Below are positions 1-10,989 of a stretch of DNA of 64,000 bases, piece by piece. The stretch comes from Gnetum montanum (lineage: Eukaryota; Streptophyta; Gnetopsida; Gnetales; Gnetaceae). The stretch spans positions 16,763 to 80,762 of the forward strand of contig MNCI01030941.1 of the NCBI GenBank assembly GCA_015680685.1, written 5' to 3'. Below the pieces are notes generated by a model. That model saw only the letters and a program-made list of their open reading frames with translations, ran no database searches and was not told where the DNA came from. The translations under genes were made by a program, and so were the position numbers. Every line of letters starts with the position of its first letter. Position 1 is the first letter of the stretch.

Positions 1-1320
1 AGTATCTACCCATGGAAACATCCAAGGGTTCATGTGTTCCCTATTTCTAGCCTTGGATTTGCCTCATCAGATTAGATACTATGGAGTACATCTAATATTT
101 ATCATTAAATAGCTTTAACATGGTACTCCATTGGCGAATGGATTCTAGTTCCAAGGAATGGTGTTAGCTTCCATCTTCCTTGATGAGTATCCTAGGGAAG
201 AGTTTGAGTTTTTGTGATTCATTTTCTATGTTTTGTAAGGCATAGGCATCATGGAAAGCTTGTAGATGTGTCTATGGATTAGAGTTGTATCCCCCATCAA
301 ATCTTGGGATATTATTCATGTCTAAGCACTTGATCCTACTATCTTTCATATGCTTGGTTATAATTCTAACTACTTTTACAATGTTGAGCATACTTCGAGT
401 CACCAATAAAGGTTCATCATCATCATTGCATCAATGATGCCGATGATGGTTTCTGCCACCCCTTTGGTCTTGGTAGCCTTCACTGTCATTGTTGTCTTGT
501 TGATCATCTTCATCATGATTATCTCAATAGTAACTAACAGATGAAGATGAATGTTTAGAATTGGATGTAGAGGATGAAGAAGAAGGGGGACCACCATTGC
601 CACCACAGTGTTTGCCATCATGTTTTTGCTTATTATAGCCATCATCCTTAGATCTCTTACTATTGTGATATTTTCCTAAGTCCCAACCTTGACTATCACA
701 TTTTCCTAAATTTAGTTTATGAGTAGTGGATCATAGGTTTAGAGTCACACCCTCATTACCACTAATAGTGGATGGAGAGTCTTCATGTTGAGAACCTTCA
801 AGGAGAGGATGCTCATTATCATCTTGATCTAGTAGGAATAAGGGATTAGTAAAATGTTTCCCCTTTGTAGCCTCATGATGATTCTTCTAATGTCAATATT
901 TTTTGCATTGTGTTTTAGTGGGGCAGTAGTTCCAAGTATCATAAGCATTCACAATGTATTCTTCATGAAGATCTGTGATGTCCAATCTTTTAAGGATTTG
1001 AAACAGCATCCTGGGCATAGATCGATTGAGGGACAAGACAATGTTACCCTCCATATCATGCCATCATAGCTATTCATTCTAATGTAGGATAAAGGTGAAG
1101 TCTAGTACATATCTAAATGAGTATATACTACTTTGCACTTCTATGGAACCAGCAGTTTGAAATCTTCATGCTTGTGAGAAAAAGACATTTTGCATATGAA
1201 ATAAAACCTCAGTGTGCTTTTATAATTCTATGTATAGAAAAAATGATATTAAACTTGAGGTTTGTACAATGATATTAATAGTATTCACTAATCCTAGATA
1301 ATGCATGTTTCAACAAACAA
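1..1320 (-). pseudogene. gag: Degraded gag of element H (partial)
   Basis: This is a relic of the retrotransposon capsid gene, whose product packages element RNA in cytoplasmic particles. The conserved gag core is at 1-290 on the minus strand: a residue run LQAFHDAYALQNIE, then KLKLFP, then a W-S-T-M-L-K-L-F-N-D-K-Y segment, the usual W...F...Y pattern of the Retrotrans_gag family. The matching stretch of element A (about 40850-41080) has the same order of motifs. Several stops interrupt it, mostly where Gln is expected. A Ser/His/Asp-rich tract at about 420-620 produces Met-rich shadow frames that are not genes. The C-terminal part lies outside the window. Confidence 0.7.
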
Positions 1321-1322
1321 AG

Positions 1323-1341
1323 TCCCATGCAACGGTGCCAA
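1323..1341 (-). other. Primer-binding site of element H (tRNA-Asp type)
   Basis: Read on the minus strand this is TTGGCACCGTTGCATGGGA, immediately after the LTR end. It is close to the 3' end complement of plant tRNA-Asp (TGGCGCCGTTGCCGGGGA), which primes minus-strand DNA synthesis in many Athila-like elements. Substitutions are mainly at CpG positions. Confidence 0.75.
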
Positions 1342-2230
1342 TGATGAGTGATGAAGTACCCCTACATCTAACCATACAAATCACAAAGTGTTCACATGTA
1401 ATCTAGTCGAATTCTAAGGACTTTGTAGTTTCTAGTGCACTAGTGTTCTAGGAAGTGAATCTTGCCTTAAGGTCAATCATTTTCTTCCCAATTACACTTG
1501 TGATGTACATTGGCATGATCAAGTGTAATTGAGGCATCTAATTTTTATTATTTTTTATTTTTATAGTTTTGGTGCTTAAAGAGAAATAAAGTAATTGGAT
1601 TAATTAATTTAATTTAACTAATTAAATAGTGTCTCACTAGTCCTAACATAAGCATCCAATTCCACTTTCTATACAAATATTGAACCCATGTATTTGCTAC
1701 TGGGTGACTAAGTGCTACGCTACTGGGTGTACCAAGCAATAATGCTACTGGGATTACCAAGTGAATACGTGTTATGCTCAAAGTGTTCATACTTATGTGT
1801 TTAATCTATTTGGTTTAATTTCTTCATTAACTTAATCATTGGAAAATATTTAATAAATAATTAAAAACATTAAATGCATCAACAAAATATGTAATCTATC
1901 GAGAGTGCTACAAGGTTTATCAGAAAGCTCATCTCTATTGCCACTTATACAATGGTGCTTAGGTATAACAATTCTCAAATAAAGATCTATACACTTAATA
2001 ACTCCTACTGCAAGCACTTAAGAGAAAAATTCTAACTCTCAAATAAACAAACTACAAGAGCTTCACTGCTAAAAAAATCTATATTGCCATAACTGTGGCT
2101 GGTGGATGCATATTTATAGCTAGATATAGACACTACATCAATGGGGCCATGTTGACTCATGATATGATGCATCAACTAGGACTTTTTGACAAGACCCAGT
2201 CAACCAGGCCATGTTAACAAGGCCTCATCA
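1342..2230 (-). repeat. 5' LTR of element H
   Basis: This long terminal repeat of about 889 bp is read on the minus strand. Its 3' end (TGATGAGTGATGAAGTACCC on the plus strand at 1342) matches the 3' ends of the A and I LTRs and directly abuts the tRNA-Asp primer site. The 5' end is placed at TCATCA (2225-2230), giving TGATGA...TCATCA termini. A minus-strand TATA-like GCTATAAATA lies near 2106-2116, about 115 bp inside the 5' end, the same spacing as in A. The 5' boundary is chosen by analogy and could be off by some tens of bases. Confidence 0.65.
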
Positions 2231-2249
2231 ATGCAGTTGATGGAACTAT

Positions 2250-4036
2250 GACTCATCGCTCTTCATTCCATTTTGGAGGTACCAACTCAAAAGATAAACT
2301 CTTCTCCATGGCTTTAACATCATTTTCATCAAAAAAATCATCAAATAAATCATGCTTCTATAGACCTTGGCTAGAAGTCTTCCCTATCTTCCATGAGATA
2401 GCCTCAACTTGGCTTAGAATCTCCTTTCCCTTGTCACAAGGTATAGAAAAATTGTAAAAGTATGAGAATGATACCTTCTAGTAATGATGTTGATCCTTCT
2501 TGGAGAACTCCATTGATCCTTACCACTCCTATGGCTTGATCCTTCACCTTTCATGACTCATGAGTATGAAATCTCCTTGATTAGTAGCATACACCATTTG
2601 GGACTTTGAAGATCTCTTAGTCTCTTTGATGAAGTCCTTGGTTTCCTTCCTTGAAATCTTGGAGTATTGAGCACTCCTTTGCTTAATAAGATATACTTGA
2701 GGACTCATTTTTCTACTTTATCATATATTTCTTCTTCCTCATTTCCTTGATTAACATTTACATTTCCTGTAAAAATGCAAGAATTAATTTTTATTGCATG
2801 TTCAATCATAAGAGGTCTACCATCAGTGGAGGATTATTCTTTTTCTAAGACTTGGAGTTCCTTTCTCTTGGAAACCTTCAGCTTATTACACTTCCATTGT
2901 TTATGTCCCTTTTCACCATAATTGAAGCATTAAAGGTTGGATGCATAACCATTTCCTCGATCCTTTCAATACTTGGATTAGTCTTTCTTGGAATCTTGCT
3001 CCTTAGACTTCTCTTGCTTCTCCTTTCTGTCTTGTTTGGATTTTCCATTCTCCTTCAGTCCTTTCACCTTTAGAAGCTTTGGAGTTCTTGCCTTAGAATA
3101 TTTAGGACCTCTAATGTAGCCTTGAATTTTCTTTTCATCCTTAAGAGACAATTCAAAAGTCTCATCCAATGGTTGGGGCTCATAGAAGGTTAGGTCTTGT
3201 TGATACTCCCTTGTAAGTCCTCCTTGAAAGTTAGATGCTTGTTCATAATCATCCGAATGAACTTTTGTAAGCTAAAAAGCCATACAAAAATCCATGTAGT
3301 AGTCCTTAACATTCTTATCTTACCTTAGGTGCTTCAATTTTTGGATGGCCTCTTCTCTATGATGAGTCTTCTCAAATTTTTGTTTAAGCATGAACAACAT
3401 TAAAGACCAATTCTTTATAGGAGTACCATTATTCACCTTGTAAGAATGAATTTCCTTCTTCCACAATACAAGTGTTATGCCTTCCAATTTTATTACAGAA
3501 AAAGATACCTTTTATTTATTTTCCAAATCTGTAAATTCAAAGTACTTTTTAATCTTTTCTTCCAAGAAAGGAAAGATTCCATTCCTTCCATGTCATTGAG
3601 GCGTCTGACTTCAACATGAGGAATTCCTGAAGCATGTCTAAAAGATTTTGCAAGAGTGACTCCAATTCCTTCACCTTGCCTCCTTTGAGGCTTAGAATGA
3701 AGTTCTTTTTCCCATTTCCTTGGGAAAATAAAGCCTTCATACTTATTTTTAGCACTAGGATCATGAATAAAAACATCATCTTGAGTTTCAACTTCTTCAA
3801 ATTATTTATATTTAAAATGAATATCAAATTCAAGGGATGAAATTAAGGAATTTCTTAAATAATTCCTCAGTGAAGAATTGCATGACTTGTACCCTTGCTT
3901 GGATGCTTTTTGATGAAGTAGCATGTCCTTTGTTCCCTCCAAGATTTTCAATTTTCTCAACAATGAGCTTGAGAGAATCTCTCATGTCATCCATGTCTCT
4001 TGACAAAGCTTGAACTATTTTCTTCTTTGAAGGCAT
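2250..4036 (-). pseudogene. gag: Degraded gag of element K (group 3 Ty3/gypsy)
   Basis: This minus-strand gag relic starts at an ATG at 4036 (MPSKKKIVQ...), resembling the MAPKKKQVQ start of J. Downward follow a Retrotrans_gag-like core at about 3180-3500 (WKKEI...W...F...KFE, then a YYMDFCMAF-like helix and FQGGLTREYQQDL), a Lys/Glu/Asp-rich basic linker at about 2980-3170, and a zinc knuckle at 2888-2929. The core motifs and their order match J, so the two are relatives facing opposite ways. Stops and frameshifts are frequent. The stretch 2250-2880 reads fairly openly but shows no recognisable protease motif. The low-coordinate end is cut by the H LTR. Confidence 0.7.
2888..2929 (-). other. 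CCHC zinc knuckle of K gag, one Cys lost
   Basis: On the minus strand this encodes C-F-N-Y-G-E-K-G-H-K-Q-W-K-C. The spacing is CX2CX4HX4C, but the second cysteine is Tyr (TAT instead of TGT). In intact gag this motif binds element RNA; zinc binding here would be impaired. Confidence 0.75.
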
Positions 4037-4039
4037 GAT

Positions 4040-5252
4040 GGAAATTTATCTAAAAGATAATTTTCATAAAATTTTACAAAGAAATATGAAATTTTTAAGC
4101 TTTCTGAAGGAATGGGACAAGAAATTCTCAAATATTAAGAGAAATAAGTATAAGATCTTCAAACCCTAGCTATTACAAGCCAATGGGCATCCAATTCCAT
4201 AATTATCTTTTAATTCTTGAAAGATATGGCAATCTTAGAAATCTAGTATAGGTTTTACACTTGAATATGACTTGGACAAGTGTGTCCTATTTTCGTGTAT
4301 CTTCTTATGTCAACTTTTGATGATAATGTTTCTTGGATGTTTTGGCATGTTTGGAGGTGTTCTTGACTCATTTTGATGAGTTTAGGAGGCTCCAGGGTCT
4401 ATGGGAACTTGTTAGGAGGCATCAAACATTAAAATGAGCATTTTTATTTTTAGCACCTTCAAAAGAGATTCCTTCTCTAAAGTGTAGGCATCTCTAGTTG
4501 AGAGAAGATGTCTACCAAAAATAGTAGACATCTCTCCTAAGACCAAGGCTTTCACAGAAGATGTCTCCTTAGAAAGATAGATGTCTCCTCAAAGGCATCT
4601 CCCCTAAAGTATAGATGTCTTTAATCCAGACAAGAGATCTCCCAAAAATAGTAGACATATCTCTTAAGAATAGAGCTCTCATAAGAGACATCTACATGAA
4701 ATAAGAGACATCTATGTTGGTGAAGGAGAATAGCTCTACCATGGAGTTTTGATTGGGAAACATCCAAACGCCTCTAGATCCATGTGGGAAACATCTAGGG
4801 AGGTAAATAGAAAGCTTCCTAGGATTATGAATCCTTATAATTATGTATTCATTCATCCATGAAAAGATATGCAATTGGGAAAGATAGATTGGATGAGTGC
4901 AATAGGTGATTGTAGCTCCAAGATCAACTTCTGATGTGTTGATCTATGTGTTCTATTCTCTTGTATCTTACTTGTGAGTTGAGATCTTAGTCCCAGGTTG
5001 TGGAAAATATTTCTCTTGGTTGTGTCTTGCATTAAGAATAACCATTGTGTGATTGTAGAGCCTCATACTCTACAATATCATTTGAGTGTGATAGGTTTTT
5101 GAATGCTTGTGGTTCTCCTATTTAATCTTCAAATAATTTAATTAAAGATAGCTAGTTTTCTTATTTTTTCTAGCAAATTAATTTATCTTCATATAATATC
5201 TAGATTTAGTGTGTTGAAGGTGATTTAAATGTGAAGTGAAGATGCTCTAGCA
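4040..5252 (+). repeat. Presumed 5' LTR of element J plus K leader remnant
   Basis: This non-coding stretch separates two divergent gag relics (K on minus ending at 4036, J on plus starting at 5318). The right edge is well placed: CTCTAGCA at 5245-5252 is followed within a few bases by a Met-type primer site. The left edge is not resolved; a TG near 4271 (TGTGTCCTATTTTCG) is a candidate, giving an LTR near 1 kb. The stretch 4040-4270 would then be leader or LTR remnant of K. The block at 4490-4715 is rich in AGATGTCT/AGACATCT words. Confidence 0.4.
4490..4715. repeat. Cluster of AGATGTCT / AGACATCT repeats
   Basis: About ten copies of AGATGTCT or its complement AGACATCT, with near variants, occur in about 225 bp, often as facing pairs. 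Spacing is irregular at roughly 15-40 bp. The cluster sits in the upstream part of the presumed J LTR, where U3 enhancer repeats usually lie. Confidence 0.6.
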
Positions 5253-5255
5253 TTA

Positions 5256-5268
5256 TTGGTATCGAATC
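5256..5268 (+). other. Primer-binding site of element J (Met type, degraded)
   Basis: TTGGTATCGAATC follows the CA end of the presumed LTR by three bases. It resembles TGGTATCAGAGC, the complement of the initiator tRNA-Met 3' end used by many plant LTR elements. The first eight bases fit; the rest is diverged. Confidence 0.5.
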
Positions 5269-5317
5269 CTAGTTTTATTGTTGCTTGGATTTTGATTAAC
5301 GATTTTGTCAATTTCAG

Positions 5318-6483
5318 ATGGCACCTAAGAAGAAACAAGTGCAAGATTAGAATCATGACATGGAGAGTATGAAGTTAGCCTTCCAGATGATGATTACTTG
5401 ATTGGATGAAATCAACATGAAGGTGGATAGAGAAGTTGGTCCTAGCCATATTCAAACATGTGGAGGTGAAGAGCATCTATGTTTAGATGAAGAAGTTTCA
5501 TAGCTAGGTGGAGATGGAGTAGATGAAGAGGAAGGTCAATCTAGCCACGAAAGTTTAAAAAACCATCAGCCAAAGATTCCAATGGAATGAAATACTCTTT
5601 CTTAAATAATAACTCTAAGGGCTCTAGTGATACTCAATACTTCTTCAAGCAAGCTTGACAATGAAGATGAGGCAAGGCTACTAGGGTGTTCAAAAATTAT
5701 TCAAGACTTCCATATGTAGCATTGAAGACTTTCAATGATGTAGAATGGTACCAATTCTTATGAAAGTTGGCTAAAGGCACTTGAGAAGCATGTTTTGTTG
5801 GAAGAGGTACCATATAACTTGAGGGTACCTATTGTTGAATCCAAATTAGACGGTATGGCTTCTACATGGTGGAAAAAGAAATCCCAAGCTTATGAAAGAT
5901 GAAATAGTCAACTTATTAGAGATTGGGATTTCATGAAATATAGGTTGAAAAGGAAATTTGAATAGTATCATCATAGATAAGAAAATATTATGAAGTTAAA
6001 ATTACTAAGGCAAGGTCACAAGGATGTCAAAGAATTTTATATCAAATTTTGTAATCTATTCCATCATGCTAAGGTAAACTAGAAGGAGTATTATCAAGCT
6101 TCAATCTTTTTAGGAGGTCTCAAAATGGTGTACCAACAAGAGTTCTTTTATGAGCCACAAACCCTTGATTATGCTTATGATTTAGTACTCAACATTGAGA
6201 GAAAATTAGATGTACTTGGAAATAAAAGCAAACAAAATTCTAAGAATAAGGAGAAAGGATCTAGATTTGATAAGGAATCCAAATCCAAGTCTAAAGACAA
6301 GAAGGGAAGCCAAGATAAGAAGACTAAAGGAGATGATGAAAAGGGTAAAAATAGGAAGGACCTAAGCAAGGAAGGCAAGGGTCAAGGTAGTAGCTCATCA
6401 AACTTTTAGTGCTTTAAGTGTGAAGAATAGGGACATAATCAATGAGAATGTCCACTTCACAAGGTAGCCAAGGGCAAAGATGT
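5318..6483 (+). pseudogene. gag: Degraded gag of element J
   Basis: This is a capsid/nucleocapsid relic of a Ty3/gypsy element. The start chosen is the ATG at 5318 (MAPKKKQVQ), right after TTTTGTCAATTTCAG, which looks like a splice acceptor. The core at about 5760-6200 has WLKALEKHVLLEE, a STWWKKK segment, W...MKYRLKRKFE and FLGGLKMVYQQEF in the order typical of Retrotrans_gag. A highly basic Lys/Ser/Asp linker (about 6220-6400) precedes a CCHC knuckle at 6410-6451. Start, linker and protease share one frame, but many stops (mostly TAG/TGA/TAA at Gln or Arg positions) and at least one frameshift between 5580 and 5760 break it. It is closely related in layout to K. Confidence 0.75.
6410..6451 (+). 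other. CCHC zinc knuckle of J gag, two stops
   Basis: The motif reads C-F-K-C-E-E-stop-G-H-N-Q-stop-E-C, with CX2CX4HX4C spacing kept. All four zinc ligands remain. The two stops are TAG and TGA, one base change from Gln and Arg. Confidence 0.8.
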
Positions 6484-6559
6484 GAAAACCATGGAGGTGT
6501 AGGAGATATCAAGCCAAGCTATTCAGAGAGGTAATCCTAATGCTCTAAAAATTAAGGGT

Positions 6560-7370
6560 GTTTCTAAATTAAATTCTTGTGCATTCATGGGGAATGTCAA
6601 TAGAGGAGATCATCCTAATAGGAAATTGTTTTTTTAGATTAGGGCTAGTTGTTTACTTAGTGGGGAATGGATTCGTGTTTTGATTGATGGGGAAGCCCAA
6701 GAATATGTTATTTGATCTAAGGTAGTTACTAGATTAGGTTTGGTAACTAATCCTCATCCAAGACCCTATAAGGTGCATTGGTTATCTAAATATTTTTCCC
6801 AAGAGGTGAGGAAAAAATGTACTTTGAAATTTAAAATTGGGAGTTTTCATGATATAGTAAGGTGTGATGTGCTTCCAATAAATTTTGCTAATGCAATTCT
6901 TTAAAGACCTTGGAATTTTAACAATGGTGCTCAGTTTGATGAAGAAAGAAATGTGTGGAGTGCTATTAGACCTAATGGAATCCATGATTTGATTCCTATG
7001 ATAGCTGAACAAGAGAGGTAGCAAAACTCACTTAATGCTTTCTTAATCCTTTTAGGATAGAGGGAATATATTAAGGAACATGGTGAAACTGGTTTTGGAT
7101 TTGTTGTTTTTATGATTGTTGGATGGGAACCACATCATGCAAAGAATTTAGCTTTCTATTATTGGTCAACAATGGAATAGTGAGAAATCCATGGAAACAC
7201 TTATGCACTCAAGAGGATAGGCAATTATATAGAGCATTGAATCCCTTTGAAGTCAAATCCTTATCAATCCATTTGATCCTTCCCAAGTTTGAAAACTACC
7301 AAGGTCAAAAGTTTGTTAAAAATTTTATTAAGGAAGGGAACTTCATATTTCTAAAATAAGAAACACCATA
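6560..7370 (+). pseudogene. Aspartic protease relic of element J, truncated
   Basis: This is the retropepsin-type domain that cleaves the Gag-Pol polyprotein. The catalytic stretch reads VLIDGEAQEYVI (Asp codon 6686-6688) where the family has LIDSGASHNFI, so Asp remains while the Ser and Gly after it are changed. It is followed by TRLGL and a FKIGSFHDIVRCDVLP-like segment, the usual order of plant gypsy proteases. Reading continues with stops to about 7370 and then stops matching anything. No RT, RNase H or integrase follows in this orientation, so J is cut off here, next to the T-rich tail of element I. Confidence 0.65.
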
Positions 7371-7374
7371 GTGT

Positions 7375-7795
7375 TTGCATATGGTTGGATGACATGGACT
7401 CATTACCTATCTCATAAAATAGAAATCATGCCTTAGTTATCAATATCAAAATTCAAAGATAGAATCTAAGCATTAGCAATTATATAACATTATATTAAAA
7501 ACCAACATCAAAAGAAACCACAACTACATTGTATCTTATTGAAAATAATGAAAAAACAAGAAAAAATAAACATAAGAAAAGTTCAAATCAAATAAAGTAA
7601 ACTATAGAAAAAATTATAAAATGTACTAATGATGTTGTAAAACAAAAAATGGTGTAAATAAAAATAATGTAAAAACAAAAAAAATGTAAAAACTAAGTCA
7701 CTTTGTATGATTAGAATGGATGGCCATCTCCACTACAACTAAGATAGAAGGAGGAGATCCAAAATACTGAGCATGCTTGTTCATTTGAGGAGGTG
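7375..7795. other. AT-rich stretch without genes
   Basis: No coding sequence is seen. The plus strand is A-rich (T-rich on minus), like the spacer that follows gag in A (about 42500-42610). It fits the 3' untranslated tail of element I after integrase. Neither a polypurine tract nor the 3' LTR of I is found before J begins, so that end of I is missing. Confidence 0.5.
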
Positions 7796-7899
7796 TTGTG
7801 GTCACTAGTTCTCTTAGGCTCATGGAAAGTTTTGATTTGTTATATGTTGACCAACAATTTCTTATTTGGGATTTTAGGTTTGTATATCAACATGGCCCC

Positions 7900-8961
7900 A
7901 AAACGAAAGGTATCATAGATGATGTAAGGCCATTCCCCCAATGTTTGCAACTTAGTTCTTTATGGTACATGTGTGGGGTTCCAGTAAAGAACCTTGTCTC
8001 TCGATTGAAATTTTACCTTCCTTATTTTAAGGTCATGGTGTTGCTTATTGAATGCCTTTTACAATTAATTAAATGATAGGGCTGTAAATTGGTTCTTGTC
8101 TAGAAAGTTGAGGTTCATCTATCTTTATTTTTGTTCTAGACTTAAGTCAAGCTTAAGATCACAGGGCATTGAAAGTGTATGGAGCTCAAATTGGATAAGA
8201 AGAGTTGGCAATTTTCCATACCCTAGCTCATAAGGAGAATATTATATAGGGAGTTTTTATGTGGAGTGGTAGGCCAAAAGGGAATTGTCAAGTTTCATGT
8301 TCATGTCTCTCCTATATTTGCTAATTGTTCTTGTTAAGATCTTGGTGATTTCCATATTTATTACCTTAGCTTGACCATTGGATTAGAGGTGATAGAATGT
8401 TGTCAATTTATGTTCAACCCCCAAGCATTGGATGAGCTTCCAAAAGGTGGTGCTTGTAAAGTGAGTACCATAACTAGAAATAACTGCATGTGGCACACCA
8501 AACCTATTTACAACATTTTGTTGTAGAAACCAAGTAGCTATAGAAGATGTATAGTATGTGATGATTACTGCTTCTACCTATTTCATACATTAGTCAATAG
8601 CAACTACGATATATGCTTTTCTATTTAACATGGGTGTGATAGGATCCATGAAGTCGATGCCCCAAATGTTAAAGGGTTTCAGTAGTTGGACCCATTGTTG
8701 AGATCCCTCCATACAAGCAATCATTCCAGCATCATCTTAGTAGTGTTCACAAGAGTAGATGAATTGGTAAGCATCTCTAAAGAGTATTGACCAATAATAC
8801 CTAACCATTAGGATCTTAATGGCCATGCATCTCCTAGCATAGTCGCCCCCATAAGGACCCTCGTGATCATCTTCAAGAATGCACAATTGATCAGCATCAA
8901 GAACATACCAATGAACCAAGCCATCAGTATACACCTTGTAAAGGTAGCCATTAATCTCCAT
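7900..8961 (-). pseudogene. pol: Integrase relic of element I
   Basis: This enzyme inserts element cDNA into host DNA. The N-terminal zinc domain at about 8740-8870 has DHEGPYGGDYARR and SCEHY, where the family has H...GGH...C-x2-C; one His has become Asp and the last Cys Tyr. The core starts at WGIDFMDPITP with first catalytic Asp at 8653-8655. The second Asp position is Ser (ISSYGTHF, 8473-8475) and the Glu position is Lys (NGQAK, 8365-8367). The 35-residue spacing between these two positions is exact. A downstream LLAYHST segment fits the core end. Stops at 8620 and nearby add to the damage, so the protein cannot be active. Confidence 0.8.
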
Positions 8962-9169
8962 GAATCATTTCACCTAGTGAAGAAACTATTATTTCTTCCT
9001 ATCCTCTAGCTCTTGTGGCATATCATGAGTGAGAAGATAGGTTAGAATTCCATCATATAAGTTAGGCTCTTTGGGCATTTGTTTAGTTATAGCCCCAACA
9101 AAGAAGAGTTCATCAAGAAATTGATTAGAAAGTGCAATTTCTTTCTCTTTATTGTCCCATATTAATCAA

Positions 9170-10350
9170 GATAAGTAATCAACAACCACATTCTCAATTT
9201 TCTTTTAATCCACCATCATAAAAGTAAATTCTTGCAATATCACAAGCCATCATATCATATGGGGGCTCACCATTGGTTTGTTCATGAGAAAGTAGATTAC
9301 ACTATGGTATGTGTGTACAAAGACATTGTACCCAAGCACATAGTACCTAAATTTCTCCAAGGCATACATTACTACCATTAACTTCTTCTTTGTTGTGGTG
9401 TAATTTAGCTATGCACCCATAATAATTTGGCTTGCACGGTGGATATAGTGAGGATGTTTTTGATCATCCAACTATGTGAGCATGGCTCCCAAGGCATAAT
9501 TTGATAAATTCATTATGATGTAGAATGGTTTGGACCAATCAAGTGCTCATAGAATTAGAGCTTCTACAAGATTCTACTTGAGCTGCTGAAATGCATTTTC
9601 ACATTTCTCAGTCTAAATGAACAGAGCCTCTTTCTTTGTCAGCTCTACCAATGATTTAGCAATCTTAGAGAAATTCTCTATGAATTACTGGTAGTATCCA
9701 GTGTGACCAAGAAATGACTAAAAATATTTGACAATTTTCACTTGTTGGGTAATTCCTTTGATGACCCTTATTTTTTTAGGATCCACCTTGATCCCTTTTC
9801 TAAATATTTGATGCCCTAAAATAATGCCTTCTTGGACCATCAAACTACTCTTCTACTAGTTAAGTTATGTTTGTCTACACATAACTTTTTATCACTTACA
9901 TAAGATGACCCAGGGCTTGCTCAAATGTAGTATCATAAGTGGAGAAATCATCCATGAAGACTTGCATCCATGTAGCATCATAGGTGAGAAGTTGCAAGGG
10001 TATTGCATAGACCAAATGACACCTTTTTATATGCAAAAGTTCCCTAGGAACTCATGAATGTTGTTTTGCCCTAATCTTTAGGTGCAATCTAAATTTTTTT
10101 ATAGCCATTATAACCATTAATAAATCTATAAAAGTAATGCCCCTAAATGATGTCCAACACCTAGTCCATGAATAGTAATGAGAAATTATCTTTGTAAGTC
10201 ATCATATTCAACAACCTAAAGTTGATATAGACCCTCCATTTGTCATCTTTCTTTGGCACTATCACAAGCAGACTAACCCACTCACTATTTGCAATGGGAT
10301 AGATGAACCCCACCTTGAGGAGTTTTTCAATCTCCTCCTTAACGATCTAC
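9170..10350 (-). pseudogene. pol: Reverse transcriptase and RNase H relic of element I
   Basis: This relic covers RNA-templated DNA synthesis and RNA-strand removal. RT begins with a FIYPIANSEWVS-like motif and IVPKKDDKWRVY near 10300-10220, continues through FINGYNGY near 10100 and a FGLCNTLATF segment, and reaches FMDD at 9947-9958, the Athila version of the YXDD active site, with both Asp codons kept. RNase H follows and ends near 9170 with WLVILQEF and ENVVVDYLS, the usual tail of plant gypsy RNase H. Many stops and several frame changes interrupt it. The FGLCN wording separates it from the FGLKNA RT in element C. Confidence 0.8.
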
Positions 10351-10989
10351 TTGAGTTTCAAGTTCAACCATTACTACAGTTTCCTCTTTGGCTTCATGGA
10401 AGGATCTATATAGATGTTGTGATAGCATATCCCTTGGATCAACTCTAGTGAGTTTAGTATATAACCAAGTAAAGGTTTTTAGCCACTTGTTGATCACCTT
10501 TAACAACTTCACCTTTTTTGAGGAGCAAGGTTGGCATTGATTATCACTAGCTTTCCACTATTCAAAAAAGCATATTTCATGCTAGTAGGTAGCGTTTTCA
10601 ACTCTAGGGTCTCCTATTTAAGGATCGTATGTTTTTTAAACTTTTCCCAATAAGTTTCATTAGATTCATGATAGATTTGGTGATGGATATACTCCATATC
10701 ATTCATGCCTTCAATGTAGGCAATCATCAAGTTCTCAGTGGGTTTCATGCAAACTGTTAAGCTACTATCAAGATTAGCTATCAGGCATTGGATATCCTCC
10801 TTTTTGTCGCTACTACATATAGGCACCTTTGAATTTCAAACACATCTACACACTACCTACATTCTGTGATGTTTTTACTTTTCATGGATCATGGTTTTCG
10901 CACATAATTGCACCCTATGTCACTATACGTGATGTGTGGAACTTACTTCTTCTCTATCTTCTCAAATTTATTTTCCTTGGAAATCTCCA

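Larger units (their letters stand above)
1..2230 (-). mobile_element. Element H: Athila-like Ty3/gypsy, 5' part only
   Basis: This is the 5' portion of a minus-strand LTR retrotransposon that runs off the left edge of the window. Reading downward it holds a 5' LTR (2230-1342), a tRNA-Asp-type primer-binding site (1341-1323) and a gag relic (about 1320-1). The same order and sequence recur at 14910-12640 in element I, and the LTR end plus primer site match those of element A. No protease or polymerase is in view because they would lie left of base 1. The high-coordinate edge abuts the minus-strand K gag, so H probably inserted into K. No target duplication can be checked because the other end is missing. 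Confidence 0.75.

Noticed and set aside
400-645. Met/Ile-rich minus-strand ORF of 81 codons
   Set aside because: It is a shifted frame of the Ser/His/Asp-rich tract of H gag (repeated GAT/CAT codons); the same effect occurs at 13205-13390.
6175-6378. Leu/Ser/Phe-rich minus-strand ORF that looks membrane-like
   Set aside because: It is the complement of the Lys/Glu/Asp-rich linker of J gag, which turns into Leu/Phe/Ser on the other strand. The same applies to 2852-3073 opposite K gag.
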